Shown here: positions 34,910 through 44,315 of the stretch, piece by piece | Layout: each line of letters opens with the position of its first letter | Position numbering within the stretch: the stretch's first letter is position 1 | Source of the DNA: JAJDXW01 sp965202895 | Lineage (GTDB): Bacteria; Pseudomonadota; Gammaproteobacteria; HK1 | Length of the DNA stretch: 64,000 nt | NCBI GenBank assembly: GCA_965202895.1 | Contig: OZ241901.1 | Coordinates: forward strand, 1,240,001 to 1,304,000 | Reading direction: 5' to 3' | Translations under genes and position numbers: made by a program | The notes under the pieces: generated by a model | Database searches by the model: none | What the model was told of the DNA's origin: nothing | Seen by the model: the letters and a program-made list of their open reading frames with translations, nothing else

Positions 34910-37900
34910 TCAATCCGCGCCCGGCGCCGCCGCGGTCCCCGGCGCCGCCCGCGGCTCGCGCTCTTGCTCCAGCACCGAGAACGCGATCGAGAGCAGGGGG
35001 GGAACGATCGCGAGGGTGAGTATGGCAGAAAGGGCGAGCCCCCCGACCACCACGGAGCCGAGCCCCCGATAGAGCTCCGAGCCGGCTCCGGGAAAGAGCA
35101 CGAGGGGCAGCATCCCGAATACGGAGGTGAGGGTGGACATGAAGATCGGACGAACCCGGTTGCGCGTCGCGGCGACGATCGCGGCCGAGGGGTCCATTCC
35201 TTCCCCGCGCAGGTGGTGCAGGGCCTGGTGCACCAGGAGGATCGCGTTGTTGACGACGATCCCGATGAGGATGACGAACCCGAGCATGGTGAGCATGTCG
35301 AGGGCCTGGTGCTGGTAGAGGTCGAGGGTCGCGAGGCCGCCGACCGCGCCGGCCGTCGCGAGGGGGACGGAGAGGACGATGAGGGCGGGATAGACGAAGC
35401 TCTCGAAGAGGATCGCCATCACCAGGTAGACGATGACGAGCGCCATGAGGAGCTGCCATTTCATCGCGGTGCGGGCCTCGGTCAGCTTGTCGGCGGTGCC
35501 GGAAATCCCCATGCGGACCCCCTCCGGGAGCCCGGCGCGGACCAGGGGCGAGATGATCCGGGAACGCACGACGTCCATCGCCTCCTCGAGGGTCATCGAG
35601 GGGGGCGGCCGGATCTCCAGGGTGACCGTCCGCACCCGCTCCCGGTGCAGTATCTCGGTGGGGCCGGAGGTCACCTGCACGTCCGCGAGGGAGCGTACCG
35701 GGAGGATGGTCCCCGAGGCCGCCACCACCGGGAGGTTCCCGATCTGCTGGGTCCGCTCGTTCGGCGGCCCCGCGAGCACGAAGTCGAGGCGCTTTCCATC
35801 CACCGTGATCTCCGCGACCCGCAGCCCGTCGTTGAACACGTCCACCGTCTCGCCGAGCTCGCGGACGCTCACCCCGCTGTCCGCCAGCCGCGCGCGGTCG
35901 GGCGCGATGCGCACCTCGGGGGCCCCGAGCTCGAGTCCCGGCCGCGGCCGCACCTGGGTTCCTTCGGAACGGGGGAGGACCTGGAGGACCTGTCCCATGG
36001 CCCGCCGGGCCACCTCCAGGATCGGCTCGAGGTCCGGTCCCCGGATGTCCAGATCGACACGCTTGCCGCCGCCGACGGTGCGGCCGAAGAGGGACGGCTG
36101 GGTCACGAAGCCATAGGTGCCGGGCTCCCGGAACACGGGACCGGACAGCACCGGGACGAGCTCCCCCGCCCGCTCCGGCTCCGTGCTGGTCGCGCCGATG
36201 AAGGTTCGCGACGGGGTTGCGACGAAGAAGAAGTTCTCGATGCCGGGCGGCGCGCGGCGGTCGGCGCTCGCCCCGGCCCCGGCTCCGGGATGCGGGCGGG
36301 GCGGCCCGCCGGCGGACGGCGGCCTCGTGCCGCGTTCGGCGCCCGGGCCCGGGCGCCCCGCCTCGTCCGCGGGACGGGATGCGCCCCTGGAGAGGGCCGG
36401 CCCGCCGGTCCCGGCTCCGGCCCCGGACTCCGCTCCGGCCCCGGTCCCGGCCCCGATTCCGGCGCCGGCCGGGTCTCCCGCCCCCCGTTCGCGGCTCGTG
36501 GACCAGTGCGGCCGGACCGCGCCCTCCACGTCGCGGGCGATCCCGGTGGTGGTCTCCAGGTTGTAGCCGGGCGGGGGAAGGATGATGCCGAAGACGAGGT
36601 TGCGGTTCCCCTCCGGGAGGTACTCGAGCTTGGGGAGGAAGCGCCAGGTCGCGAGGCTCGCCGCGCCGCAGACGGCGACGACGATGAGGAGGGCGGCGAT
36701 GCGCGAACGGGCCACGAGCCCGGCATAGCCGGCGAAGGCCCGGGCGAGCCCCCGGGCGGCCGCGTCGATTCCGGGGAGGCGGAGTCCCCGCCGCCCCGCG
36801 TCCGGGGCGGCGAGCAGCCGGCTCCCGAGCGCCGGGATCACGGTGACCGCCACGAGCAGCGACAGCAGGACCGCCACCGAGATCGCGACCGCGATGTCCC
36901 GGAAGAGCTGCGCGACCTCCAGGTCCAGCACGAGGATGGGGATGAACACCATCACCGTGGTCAGCGCGGAGACGAGCACCGCGCCCCAGACCTCCGACGC
37001 GCCCCGCCGGGCCGCCTCCCACGCCGGCACGCCTTCCTCCCGGAGCCGGTAGACGTTCTCGAGGACGACGATCGCGGCGTCGACCACCATTCCGACCGCG
37101 AAGGCGAGCCCGGCGAGGGAGATGACGTTGATGGAGCGCCCGAGGGCGGCCATCGCGACGAAGGAGCCGACGATGGAGACCGGGATCGCGAGCACCACGG
37201 TGGTGGTCGCCCGCCACGAGCGCAGGAACACGAGGAGCACGATGGCCGCGAGCACCCCGCCGACGTAGACGTTCTGCTGCACCAGGTCGAGGGCGGAGTC
37301 GATGTACACGGTCTCGTCGTAGACCTGTCGGAGGGTGAGCCCGGCCTGGGCGACGGGGCCCTGCTGAAGCTCGGCGGCGGCGGCCCGGAGCCCGGCCATC
37401 GTCTCGATGACGTTCGCCCCGATCTTGCGCTTGACGCTCACCGCCAGCGACGGGGCGCCGAGGTGCCGGATCCGGGCGCGCGGCGCCTGGTACGCGAAGC
37501 GGACGTCGGCCACGTCCCCGACGGTGAGCCGGGAGACCCGGCCGGACGCCGGGTCCCGCACCGTCCGGAGCAGGATCCTGCGGACGTCCTCGACCGACTC
37601 GACCGATCCCTCGGTGCGGACCACGTAGCGCCGCTTGCCTTCCTCGACCTCCCCGGCGCTGATCGAGGCGTCCGCCGCGCGCAGCCTTCCCAGGACCTCG
37701 CTCACGGTGAGGCGGAAGCGGGCGAGCCGGAAGGGATCGATCTCGACCCGGAGCTCGCGCCGGCTGCCGCCGTAGACGTCCACCCGGCCCACCCCGGGCA
37801 CGCGCTCGAGCCGCTCCCGCACCACGTCCTCCACGAACTCGCCGAACGTGTGCACCGGCCGGTCGTGGCCCGGTTCGGGCCGCACGACCATCCAGGCGAT

Positions 37901-38308
37901 CGAGTTGTCCTCGCTGCCGGAGGTCCGAAGCTCGGGCTCGCCGGCTTCGGCGGGGTATCCCGAGACCCGGTCGAGGCGGTTCGCGACGAGGAGCAGCGCC
38001 TTGTCCATGTCCATGGAGATGCTGAATTCGAGGGTGATCCGGGACCGCCCGTCCTCCGAGGCGCTGTCCATGGAGGCGAGGCCCTCGAGCCCCTTGAACG
38101 CCTCCTCCTGGCGATTGACGATCTCGCGCTCGATCTCGGCCGGCGAGCCCCCTCTCCAGTTGGTCGTGACGGTGATGACCGGCCGCGCCACGTCCGGGGT
38201 GAGCTGGATGGGAATGGTGCGAAGCGCGAGCGCCCCGAACATCGTGACCATGAGGACGGCAGCGATGACCGCCCGGGGGCGGGCGATCGAGTAGCCGATG
38301 AGGTTCAC
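34910..38308 (-). CDS. RND-family efflux transporter (inner-membrane pump), 1132 aa
   Basis: This is an AcrB/MexB-like proton antiporter. It shows two copies of the fold, each with a leading transmembrane segment and a periplasmic porter region; FAVGMVVDAAIVVLENVYRLREEG carries the proton-relay aspartates and GFVILIGIVVNNAILLVHQ is the matching second-half helix. Residues about 609-690 are an unusual Gly/Ala/Pro-rich insertion in the second periplasmic loop. The GTG start 38308 follows the adaptor stop by 10 bases. No outer-membrane channel gene is adjacent. Confidence 0.95.
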   Translation of the reverse strand: MNLIGYSIARPRAVIAAVLMVTMFGALALRTIPIQLTPDVARPVITVTTNWRGGSPAEIEREIVNRQEEAFKGLEGLASMDSASEDGRSRITLEFSISMDMDKALLLVANRLDRVSGYPAEAGEPELRTSGSEDNSIAWMVVRPEPGHDRPVHTFGEFVEDVVRERLERVPGVGRVDVYGGSRRELRVEIDPFRLARFRLTVSEVLGRLRAADASISAGEVEEGKRRYVVRTEGSVESVEDVRRILLRTVRDPASGRVSRLTVGDVADVRFAYQAPRARIRHLGAPSLAVSVKRKIGANVIETMAGLRAAAAELQQGPVAQAGLTLRQVYDETVYIDSALDLVQQNVYVGGVLAAIVLLVFLRSWRATTTVVLAIPVSIVGSFVAMAALGRSINVISLAGLAFAVGMVVDAAIVVLENVYRLREEGVPAWEAARRGASEVWGAVLVSALTTVMVFIPILVLDLEVAQLFRDIAVAISVAVLLSLLVAVTVIPALGSRLLAAPDAGRRGLRLPGIDAAARGLARAFAGYAGLVARSRIAALLIVVAVCGAASLATWRFLPKLEYLPEGNRNLVFGIILPPPGYNLETTTGIARDVEGAVRPHWSTSRERGAGDPAGAGIGAGTGAGAESGAGAGTGGPALSRGASRPADEAGRPGPGAERGTRPPSAGGPPRPHPGAGAGASADRRAPPGIENFFFVATPSRTFIGATSTEPERAGELVPVLSGPVFREPGTYGFVTQPSLFGRTVGGGKRVDLDIRGPDLEPILEVARRAMGQVLQVLPRSEGTQVRPRPGLELGAPEVRIAPDRARLADSGVSVRELGETVDVFNDGLRVAEITVDGKRLDFVLAGPPNERTQQIGNLPVVAASGTILPVRSLADVQVTSGPTEILHRERVRTVTLEIRPPPSMTLEEAMDVVRSRIISPLVRAGLPEGVRMGISGTADKLTEARTAMKWQLLMALVIVYLVMAILFESFVYPALIVLSVPLATAGAVGGLATLDLYQHQALDMLTMLGFVILIGIVVNNAILLVHQALHHLRGEGMDPSAAIVAATRNRVRPIFMSTLTSVFGMLPLVLFPGAGSELYRGLGSVVVGGLALSAILTLAIVPPLLSIAFSVLEQEREPRAAPGTAAAPGAD

Positions 38309-38318
38309 GGCCGTCCGC

Positions 38319-39641
38319 TCAGGATCCGGCGCCGGACCCGCTGCCCGAGCCGGCGCCGGAACCCGAGCCGGGGCCGGGGCCGGAGCCGGGATCGGGCCTC
38401 GATCCGGGCCCCGCCCCGGACGCTCTCGCGCCGGAGCCGGACCGGGCGACCGGTCCGGACGCGGGCCGGGCGCCGGATGCCGGGACGGGTCCGCCCGGCC
38501 TGAACCGGATCGCCTGGCCCGGAGTGATCCGTTCGTTTCCGCGGACGACCACGAGCTCCCCGGGGCGCACCCCCTCGAGCACGACGAAGCGGCTTCCCAC
38601 CGACTCTCCGAGCCGAACCGGACGGACCTCGGCCCGGGCCGCCTCGGGCGCACCGTCCGCGACGTAGACGAGCGATTGCCCGCGCTGGGTGATCACCGCA
38701 TCCTTGTGCACCGATCCCACGGCGCCCGGGCCCGCGACCGGCACCCGCACCACCACGGACTGGTTGGCGGCCGGGCGCCCGGGTCCGCTCCCGGGTCCGC
38801 TCCCGGAGGCGAAGCGCGGCGTGAAACGGACGGGCCGGGTGCGGGTGAGGGGGTTCTCGTCCGGCACGATCGCCCGCACCGTCGCCGGGTGCAGGGTCCC
38901 GTCGTCGAGCTCGACGGTCACGCCGAGACCCGGGACGAGTCCGGCGAGCCGATCGGCCGGCACGTCGGCCTCGACCTCCAGCCGCTGGTCGTCCACCAGG
39001 GTGGCGACCGGGTCTCCGGCCCTGACGTAGCCGCCCGGCGCGGCCTGGCGCGCCGTCACCACCCCGGCGTAGGGCGCGCGCACGGTGGTGCGGGCGAGCT
39101 CGATCTCCGCCATCTCGCGCTGGACGCGGGCGCGGGCGCGGGCCGCCGCCGCCTCGCGTACCCGGCTGCGGCGGCGCACCAGCTCCTGGCGCCCGTCCTC
39201 GTACGCCGCCTTCGGAAACGCGGCGGAGCCCTTCAGCTTCTCGAGGCGTTCGAGCTCCTGGCGGGCGAGGTCCACGTCCGCCTCCGCGGTCCTCACCCGG
39301 GCGGCCTCGAGCGCCTCGTCCGCCTTCCTCTGGTCGAGGCGCGCCTCGGGCAGGTCGCGGGCGAGCTCGATGAGCACGTCTCCCGCCTCCACCCGATCGC
39401 CGACCCGGACCGCGACCTGCGCGACGGGCCCGCCGATGGCCGCGGCCACCGTTCCGTGCTCGCGGGGGACCACCCGCCCGACCACCGGGATGGTCTGCGC
39501 GACGCGCTCTTCCCGGACGGGGTCCACCTCGACGAGGGCCGGGGGGCGCCCGCTCTGGGCGGCGGCCGGAGGGGGTGTGGTGGCCGGGGCCGCGAAGCAG
39601 AAGGCGAGGATGATGGCGCGATACGGTCCGGCGCTTCGCAT
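38319..39641 (-). CDS. RND efflux periplasmic adaptor (membrane-fusion protein), 440 aa
   Basis: An HlyD/MexA-like adaptor: an N-terminal signal segment (IILAFCFAAPATT), then the lipoyl halves VAVRVGDRVEAGDVLIEL and TTVRAPYAGVVTARQAAPGGYV flanking an Ala/Arg/Glu-rich coiled hairpin, and a beta-barrel region. The last 45 residues are a Gly/Ser/Pro repeat tail that ordinary adaptors lack. ATG 39641 is used; GTG 39656 is possible. It is co-transcribed with the pump, linking it to the outer membrane. Confidence 0.93.
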   Translation of the reverse strand: MRSAGPYRAIILAFCFAAPATTPPPAAAQSGRPPALVEVDPVREERVAQTIPVVGRVVPREHGTVAAAIGGPVAQVAVRVGDRVEAGDVLIELARDLPEARLDQRKADEALEAARVRTAEADVDLARQELERLEKLKGSAAFPKAAYEDGRQELVRRRSRVREAAAARARARVQREMAEIELARTTVRAPYAGVVTARQAAPGGYVRAGDPVATLVDDQRLEVEADVPADRLAGLVPGLGVTVELDDGTLHPATVRAIVPDENPLTRTRPVRFTPRFASGSGPGSGPGRPAANQSVVVRVPVAGPGAVGSVHKDAVITQRGQSLVYVADGAPEAARAEVRPVRLGESVGSRFVVLEGVRPGELVVVRGNERITPGQAIRFRPGGPVPASGARPASGPVARSGSGARASGAGPGSRPDPGSGPGPGSGSGAGSGSGSGAGS

Positions 39642-39814
39642 TCGATCGCCGTCCACGGGCAGGCAGGGAGGCGGATTCTATCGCGGACGCGCCCACGCCC
39701 ACGCCGGGCGGCTCCTTGCCTCCCCGCCCTGCGCCCCGCGCGCCCCGCCCGACGCCGGACCCGCCGGGCGGAGAGCCCGCCGCCCGTGCCGCAACCCCGG
39801 AGCCGCACACCTCC

Positions 39815-40020
39815 TCGGCAGGGTCGTTTCACTCTGCGGAACCGGTTCGGGTGGGTGAACGCGGTTCGGGCGAACGAGAGCGGCGAAGGCCCCGGGAACG
39901 GCGCCTTCCACGGATACGGGCGTCTTGGCGCCGGCGCGTCCCGGGAACGCGCCGTTCCCAGGGAAGAACGGTGGGCATCGATGCCTGGCCGCGAGTCGGT
40001 CGGCGTGAGAAGGCCTCGAT
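39815..40020. repeat. Dispersed repeat, family 2, copy 2
   Basis: It is a close match to 8243-8505 (CAGGGTCGTTTC, AGCGGCGAAGGCCC, GGCATCGATGCC with GGCCGCGAGTCGGTCGGCGT), shorter by an internal deletion. It lies between the divergent adaptor gene and the AAA ATPase gene; I see no gene in 39642-40075. Confidence 0.7.
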
Positions 40021-40075
40021 CTCCATCGGCCTCATCGGGGGCCGTACATCGCCGGGGGTTTGCCATGCTCGCGCC

Positions 40076-41233
40076 ATGCACGAGCGAAGGGCCGCCAATC
40101 CGTTCGTTCCGGGGCGCGGGAGTATTCCCCCGTATCTGGCCGGTCGGGATGCGGAGCAGCGCGAGTTGCTGGACCTGCTCGCCTACTTGCATGGCGGTCG
40201 GGGCGCGCCCCGGGACGCCATCCTCTCCGGCCCCCGCGGCAACGGCAAGACCGCGCTCCTGCGCTGGTTTCACCACGAGGTCGAGGCGGGTGGCGGAGAC
40301 TTCGACGCGGTGTGGCTGACCCCCGACGAAGTCCCGGACCTGGATCGGCTGGCCACCGCGCTGGCGCCGCCTTCCCGGTTCGCCTCGCTGCGACCGGACA
40401 CCCTGTCGGTCTCGATGGGCATCGGACGGCTCGGTTGGGAGCTCGGCGGCAAGGGCCGGTCATTGACCTTGCTGTTGACGGCGCGCTGCACGCGGCGGCC
40501 GCTGGTATTGCTCCTGGACGAAGCCCATACCCTGGACCGGGAGGTGGGCCGAGCGTTGCTCAACGCCAGCCGGACGGTTTCCGCCGAGGCGCCGTTCCTG
40601 TTGGTGATGGCGGGCACCCCCGGACTGCAACCCCACCTCGATACGATGGCGGCCACCTTCCGGGGCCGGGCCGAGAAGCTGGGCATCGGTCGACTGGACG
40701 AAGCCGCGGCGGCTCTGGCCCTGGTTCGTCCGCTGGCCGAGCAAAGGCCGGCCGTTACCTTCGACGAGGCCGCGCTGGCCCGGGTGGTCGAGGAGAGCCA
40801 AGGCTACCCCTACTTCATCCAGCTATGGGGCGCCGCGCTGTGGACGGCGGCTCGGGCAGCCCGGGCGACCCGGATAGACGAGTCTCTGGTAGCGGCTGCG
40901 GCGCCGGGGTTCGGCCGGCGGAGGTCCGCGTACTACGAAGACCGGCACGAGGAGCTGGAGCGGCAGGAACTTCTGGCGGCGGCGTCGGGCGTGGCCGCGG
41001 CATTCGACGGCCGGACGACCCTGTGCAGCGGCGAGCTGAACGCGGCCATTGCCGAAGCCCTGGCGGCGGGCAGCACGGCCGCCCAGGTGTTGCGATGCCG
41101 GGACCGCCTGGCCACGGTCGGCTACGTCTGGAAGCCGCCGGACGCGGAAGACGTCTGGCAGCCGGGCATTCCGAGCCTCCTGGATTACGTCGCCTCCCAC
41201 CAGCCCCGAGCCCGAGCCGCCGCCGGCCGGTAG
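40076..41233 (+). CDS. AAA-type ATPase of unknown role, 385 aa
   Basis: After a short basic leader comes YLAGRDAEQRELLDLLAYLH, then Walker A SGPRGNGKTALLRW (residues about 50-60), Walker B LVLLLDEAHTLD, a sensor-like MAGTPGLQPHL, and a C-terminal region resembling a winged helix. It is similar in layout to ORC/Cdc6-like and STAND-type bacterial ATPases often seen as single mobile genes. CATGCT lies six bases before ATG 40076. Dispersed repeat DNA lies immediately upstream. No partner gene is adjacent. Confidence 0.82.
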   Translation: MHERRAANPFVPGRGSIPPYLAGRDAEQRELLDLLAYLHGGRGAPRDAILSGPRGNGKTALLRWFHHEVEAGGGDFDAVWLTPDEVPDLDRLATALAPPSRFASLRPDTLSVSMGIGRLGWELGGKGRSLTLLLTARCTRRPLVLLLDEAHTLDREVGRALLNASRTVSAEAPFLLVMAGTPGLQPHLDTMAATFRGRAEKLGIGRLDEAAAALALVRPLAEQRPAVTFDEAALARVVEESQGYPYFIQLWGAALWTAARAARATRIDESLVAAAAPGFGRRRSAYYEDRHEELERQELLAAASGVAAAFDGRTTLCSGELNAAIAEALAAGSTAAQVLRCRDRLATVGYVWKPPDAEDVWQPGIPSLLDYVASHQPRARAAAGR

Positions 41234-41302
41234 ACGCGTTGCCGCGGCCCTGCGAGGGCCGGTTCGGCGCGGGGCGGGCGGCCTCGCTCGGGGCCGGAGG
41301 GG

Positions 41303-42208
41303 TCAGCGGGACCGGGACGGCGACCGGGGGTCCAGGGTGTCCTGGAGGGCGTCGCCCAGGCGGTTGATCGCGAGCACGGTGGCGAAGATGAGCGCTCCGG
41401 GAAGGATTGCCGGCATCGGGGCGCTTCCCATGAGCTCCTGCGCGTTGCTCAGCATGTTCCCCCAGCTCGGGAGCGGGGGCTGGATGCCGAGCCCGAGAAA
41501 GCTCAGCACCGATTCGAGCAGGATGACGTGGCCGACCGCGAGGGTCGCGGCAACGAGCAGGGGGGACGCGACGTTCGGGAGCACGTGCCGCACCATGATC
41601 CGGAGCGGCCCCGCCCCGACCGCCACCCCGGCCCGGACGTAGTCGCGCTCGCGCACGCTCAAGGTGGCGCCGCGCACCAGCCGCGCGATCCCCGGCCAGC
41701 CGAACAGGGCGACGATCACGACGATGCGCGCGATGCCCGCCGCCTCCGATACCGCCCACTCCGGGGGGAGGCCCGCCTTCGTGAGGTCCACCGCCGCGAG
41801 CACGATGAGGAGGGGGAGGAGCGGGGCGGCGGCCACCCCGTCCGTGAACCGCATGAGGGTAGCGTCGATCCAGCTCCCGAAGTAGCCCGATACGAGCCCG
41901 ACGAGGGTCCCGAGGAGGGCCGCGGCGAGCGCACCCGCGATCCCGACCGCGAGCGACACCCGCCCCCCGTGGAGAAGGCGAAGGCCGATGTCGCGGCCGA
42001 GCTCGTCGGTGCCGAGCCAGTGGGCCGGGGAGGGGCCCTCGAAGCGGGCGAAGAGATCCACCCGGTCGGGGTCGAGGCCGCTCACCGCCTCGAAGACGGG
42101 GGCGGCGGCGCAGAGGATCGCGAGCCCGGCGAGGACGAGCCCGGCCGCGAGCCCGCGGCGGCGGCCGCCGCCGGTGCCGGCGCCGGCCGGACCCGCTCCG
42201 GCCCTCAT
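41303..42208 (-). CDS. Peptide/nickel ABC permease, DppC/OppC-like, 301 aa
   Basis: An inner-membrane permease with about six hydrophobic segments. HWLGTDELGRDIGLRLLHGGRVSLAVG is the conserved DppC N-terminal block and GWPGIARLVRGATLSVRERDYVRA the EAA-type cytoplasmic loop that contacts the ATPase; SVLSFLGLGIQPPLPSWGNML ends the fold. Its ATG overlaps the dppB-like stop (ATGA). Confidence 0.93.
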   Translation of the reverse strand: MRAGAGPAGAGTGGGRRRGLAAGLVLAGLAILCAAAPVFEAVSGLDPDRVDLFARFEGPSPAHWLGTDELGRDIGLRLLHGGRVSLAVGIAGALAAALLGTLVGLVSGYFGSWIDATLMRFTDGVAAAPLLPLLIVLAAVDLTKAGLPPEWAVSEAAGIARIVVIVALFGWPGIARLVRGATLSVRERDYVRAGVAVGAGPLRIMVRHVLPNVASPLLVAATLAVGHVILLESVLSFLGLGIQPPLPSWGNMLSNAQELMGSAPMPAILPGALIFATVLAINRLGDALQDTLDPRSPSRSR

Positions 42209-43161
42209 CGGTAGGTGACGCGCGGATCGAGCCATGCGTACGCGAGGTCCGCGAGGAGGCTCGCGAACAGGGTCACCCCCGTCGCCGTCAGCAGGGCGGC
42301 GAGCGCAAGGTTGAAGTCGTTGCCCATGATGGCGTCGTAGATGAGCTTGCCGGTGCCCGGCCAGGCGAATACGGTCTCGACGACGAGGGCCCCCGATACC
42401 AGGGTTCCCATGTCGAGCGCGATCACGGTGGTGACGGGGATCATCGCGTTGCGAAGCGCATGACCGGCCACCACCCGGCCGGTTCCGGCCCCCTTGGCCC
42501 AGGCGGTGCGGATGTGGTGCTGGCCGAGGGCCTCGACGACCGCCGCGCGCATGAAGCGAAGGTGCCCGCCCACGGACGCGAATACGAGGGTCGCGACCGG
42601 GAGGACGAGGAAGTGGAGCCGGCCGAACGCGCCCCGCCCGGCCCCGACCTCGCCCGTCCCCCCCGCCGGCAGCACCCCGAGCCCGACCGCGAAGACGACG
42701 ATGAGGACGAGGCCGAACCAGAACACCGGCACCGACACCCCGGCGAGGGCGACGAAGTTGATGAGGCGGTCGTACCAGGAGAAGGGCCTCATGGCCGCGA
42801 GGGTCCCGGCCGGGAGGGCGATGGAGAGGGCGAGGAGGAAGCTCGTGCCGAGGAGGACGAGGGTGTTGGCGAGGGCGGGGCCGAGCACGTCGAGGACCGG
42901 GGCCGCGTAGAGCCGGGAGTAACCGAGGTCGCCGCCCGCGGCGTGCCGGGCCCACGTCCACCACCGGTCGAGGAGGGGGCGGTCCAGGCCGTGGAGCGCC
43001 TTGAGGCGGAGGGCGTCCTCGGTGGTGAGGTCCGGGTCCGAGGACAGCATGAGGTCGATCGGATCGCCCGGCATGAAGCCGATGAGGGCGTACACCACGA
43101 TGGACGTGACCCCGAGAACCAGCGCCGCCTGCCACAGCCGGGCGAGGACGAGGGCGGTCAT
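42205..43161 (-). CDS. Peptide/nickel ABC permease, DppB/OppB-like, 318 aa
   Basis: A partner permease: SIVVYALIGFMPGDPIDLML near the N-terminus, GDLGYSRL, and the loop VVEALGQHHIRTAWAKGAG with FAWPGTGKLIYDAIMGND. About six membrane segments. It precedes the DppC-like gene with a four-base overlap. No ATP-binding subunit gene is next to it; the binding-protein gene lies upstream beyond the opposite-strand arfB. Confidence 0.93.
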   Translation of the reverse strand: MTALVLARLWQAALVLGVTSIVVYALIGFMPGDPIDLMLSSDPDLTTEDALRLKALHGLDRPLLDRWWTWARHAAGGDLGYSRLYAAPVLDVLGPALANTLVLLGTSFLLALSIALPAGTLAAMRPFSWYDRLINFVALAGVSVPVFWFGLVLIVVFAVGLGVLPAGGTGEVGAGRGAFGRLHFLVLPVATLVFASVGGHLRFMRAAVVEALGQHHIRTAWAKGAGTGRVVAGHALRNAMIPVTTVIALDMGTLVSGALVVETVFAWPGTGKLIYDAIMGNDFNLALAALLTATGVTLFASLLADLAYAWLDPRVTYR

Positions 43162-43815
43162 GCCTTCCGCCTGTCCCCGCCGGAGGCAGGCGCGGGCGCC
43201 GTGTCCGGCGCCGTCACGGTGGTGGCCGGGGCGGCGCCCCGAACGCCGGGCGCCGAGGCCCGCGAACGGCCGTCCGGGGGGCTTGCGGGGCTTCGACGGC
43301 CGGAGGCCCGGAGCCCGATGCGCGCCGCCGTCGATGCCGCGACGGTTGGTAACGGAGGGTTCCGGACCCGGAGTGGTCGGCCGAGCCGGGCGGACCGTCG
43401 TCGACCGGCGTCACCGGTATCCGGGAGCGTCCGGCGCTTCCGGCCGGTTGCTCGCGTCATCGAGCTCGAACCCGGCGTGGCGTCCATCGCGCGAGGCTCG
43501 CGGTGGAACGGCGCGGGCGGATGTCCGTCCGGGAGCGGCCCGAGTCCGTTCATGAATCCGGTCCGGGATCCGGCCTCCGCGTCCGCACGGACTTCCCCAC
43601 CGATGCGGGCCGCCGCCTCCCCGGGCCTCTCCGGCCGGCACGCGCCGGATACGGGCGTTCTCCATGCCGGTGATGCCGGGATTGAGGCATCATGGCGTCA
43701 ACGCGAGGTCGCGGGCGGGCGCCGACCGTCCCGCGGAGCTCGGGGGAGCGGGTTGCCGCATTGCCGGGCGAGACACCCGCTCTCCGGCAGGATTCGCGGG
43801 CCGGCCGGAGGACTC
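43162..43815. other. Intergenic region between dppB-like and arfB
   Basis: This 654-base divergent gap is extremely GC-rich and only translates into Arg/Pro/Ala-rich frames. I see no supported gene, repeat or clear promoter. Confidence 0.5.
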
Positions 43816-44241
43816 ATGGCAGCCATCGACCTCGGCGGACTCGCCGTCCCGGAGACCGCCCTCGCGTGGAAGTTCGTGCGCGCGTCCGGCCCGGGCGGAC
43901 AGAACGTCAACAAGGTCTCGACCGCGGTGGAGTGCCGGCTGGATCTCGACGCGGCGGGGATCCGGGGAGGTTTTCGCGAGCGTCTCGAGCGCCTCGCCGG
44001 GAGCCGGCTGACCGCGGCGGGCGAGATCGTCGTCTTCGCCGACACCCATCGCACCCAGTCCCGCAACCGCGAGGCGGCGCTCGCGCGCCTCGCGGCCCTC
44101 GTCGAGGAGGCGCGGCCCGAGCCCCGGCCGCGGGTTCCCACCCGGCCCAGCGCCCACGCCCGCGCGAGGCGCCGCGAGGACAAGCAGCGCCGGGGCGGGA
44201 TCAAGAAGCTCCGCGGCCCCGTGGACCCATCCGATCCCTGA
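43816..44241 (+). CDS. arfB: Ribosome-rescue peptidyl-tRNA hydrolase ArfB, 141 aa
   Basis: ArfB (YaeJ) frees stalled ribosomes. The GGQ motif is at residues 27-29 (SGPGGQNVNKVSTAVECR), TQSRNREAAL follows, and the C-terminal tail is rich in Arg/Lys (ARARRREDKQRRGGIKKLR), needed to enter the empty mRNA channel. The length is typical. GGAGGA lies a few bases before ATG 43816. It sits between two parts of an ABC transporter locus on the opposite strand. Confidence 0.95.
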   Translation: MAAIDLGGLAVPETALAWKFVRASGPGGQNVNKVSTAVECRLDLDAAGIRGGFRERLERLAGSRLTAAGEIVVFADTHRTQSRNREAALARLAALVEEARPEPRPRVPTRPSAHARARRREDKQRRGGIKKLRGPVDPSDP

Positions 44242-44315
44242 CTCCGTTCTCCACGGCAAACGACCGGACGCGCCGGTCACGGGCCGGCCGGCGGGGGTGT
44301 GCGCCCCGTCCGGGG

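Noticed and set aside
34871..38503. 1210-aa plus-strand open frame
   Set aside because: Antisense shadow of the RND pump gene; composition rich in Arg, Asp, Glu and Gly with no family signature.
43158..43553. 131-aa minus-strand ORF whose stop overlaps the dppB-like start
   Set aside because: The overlap is suggestive, but the sequence is Arg/Pro/Ala-rich with no motif or ribosome binding site and looks like non-coding GC-rich DNA.
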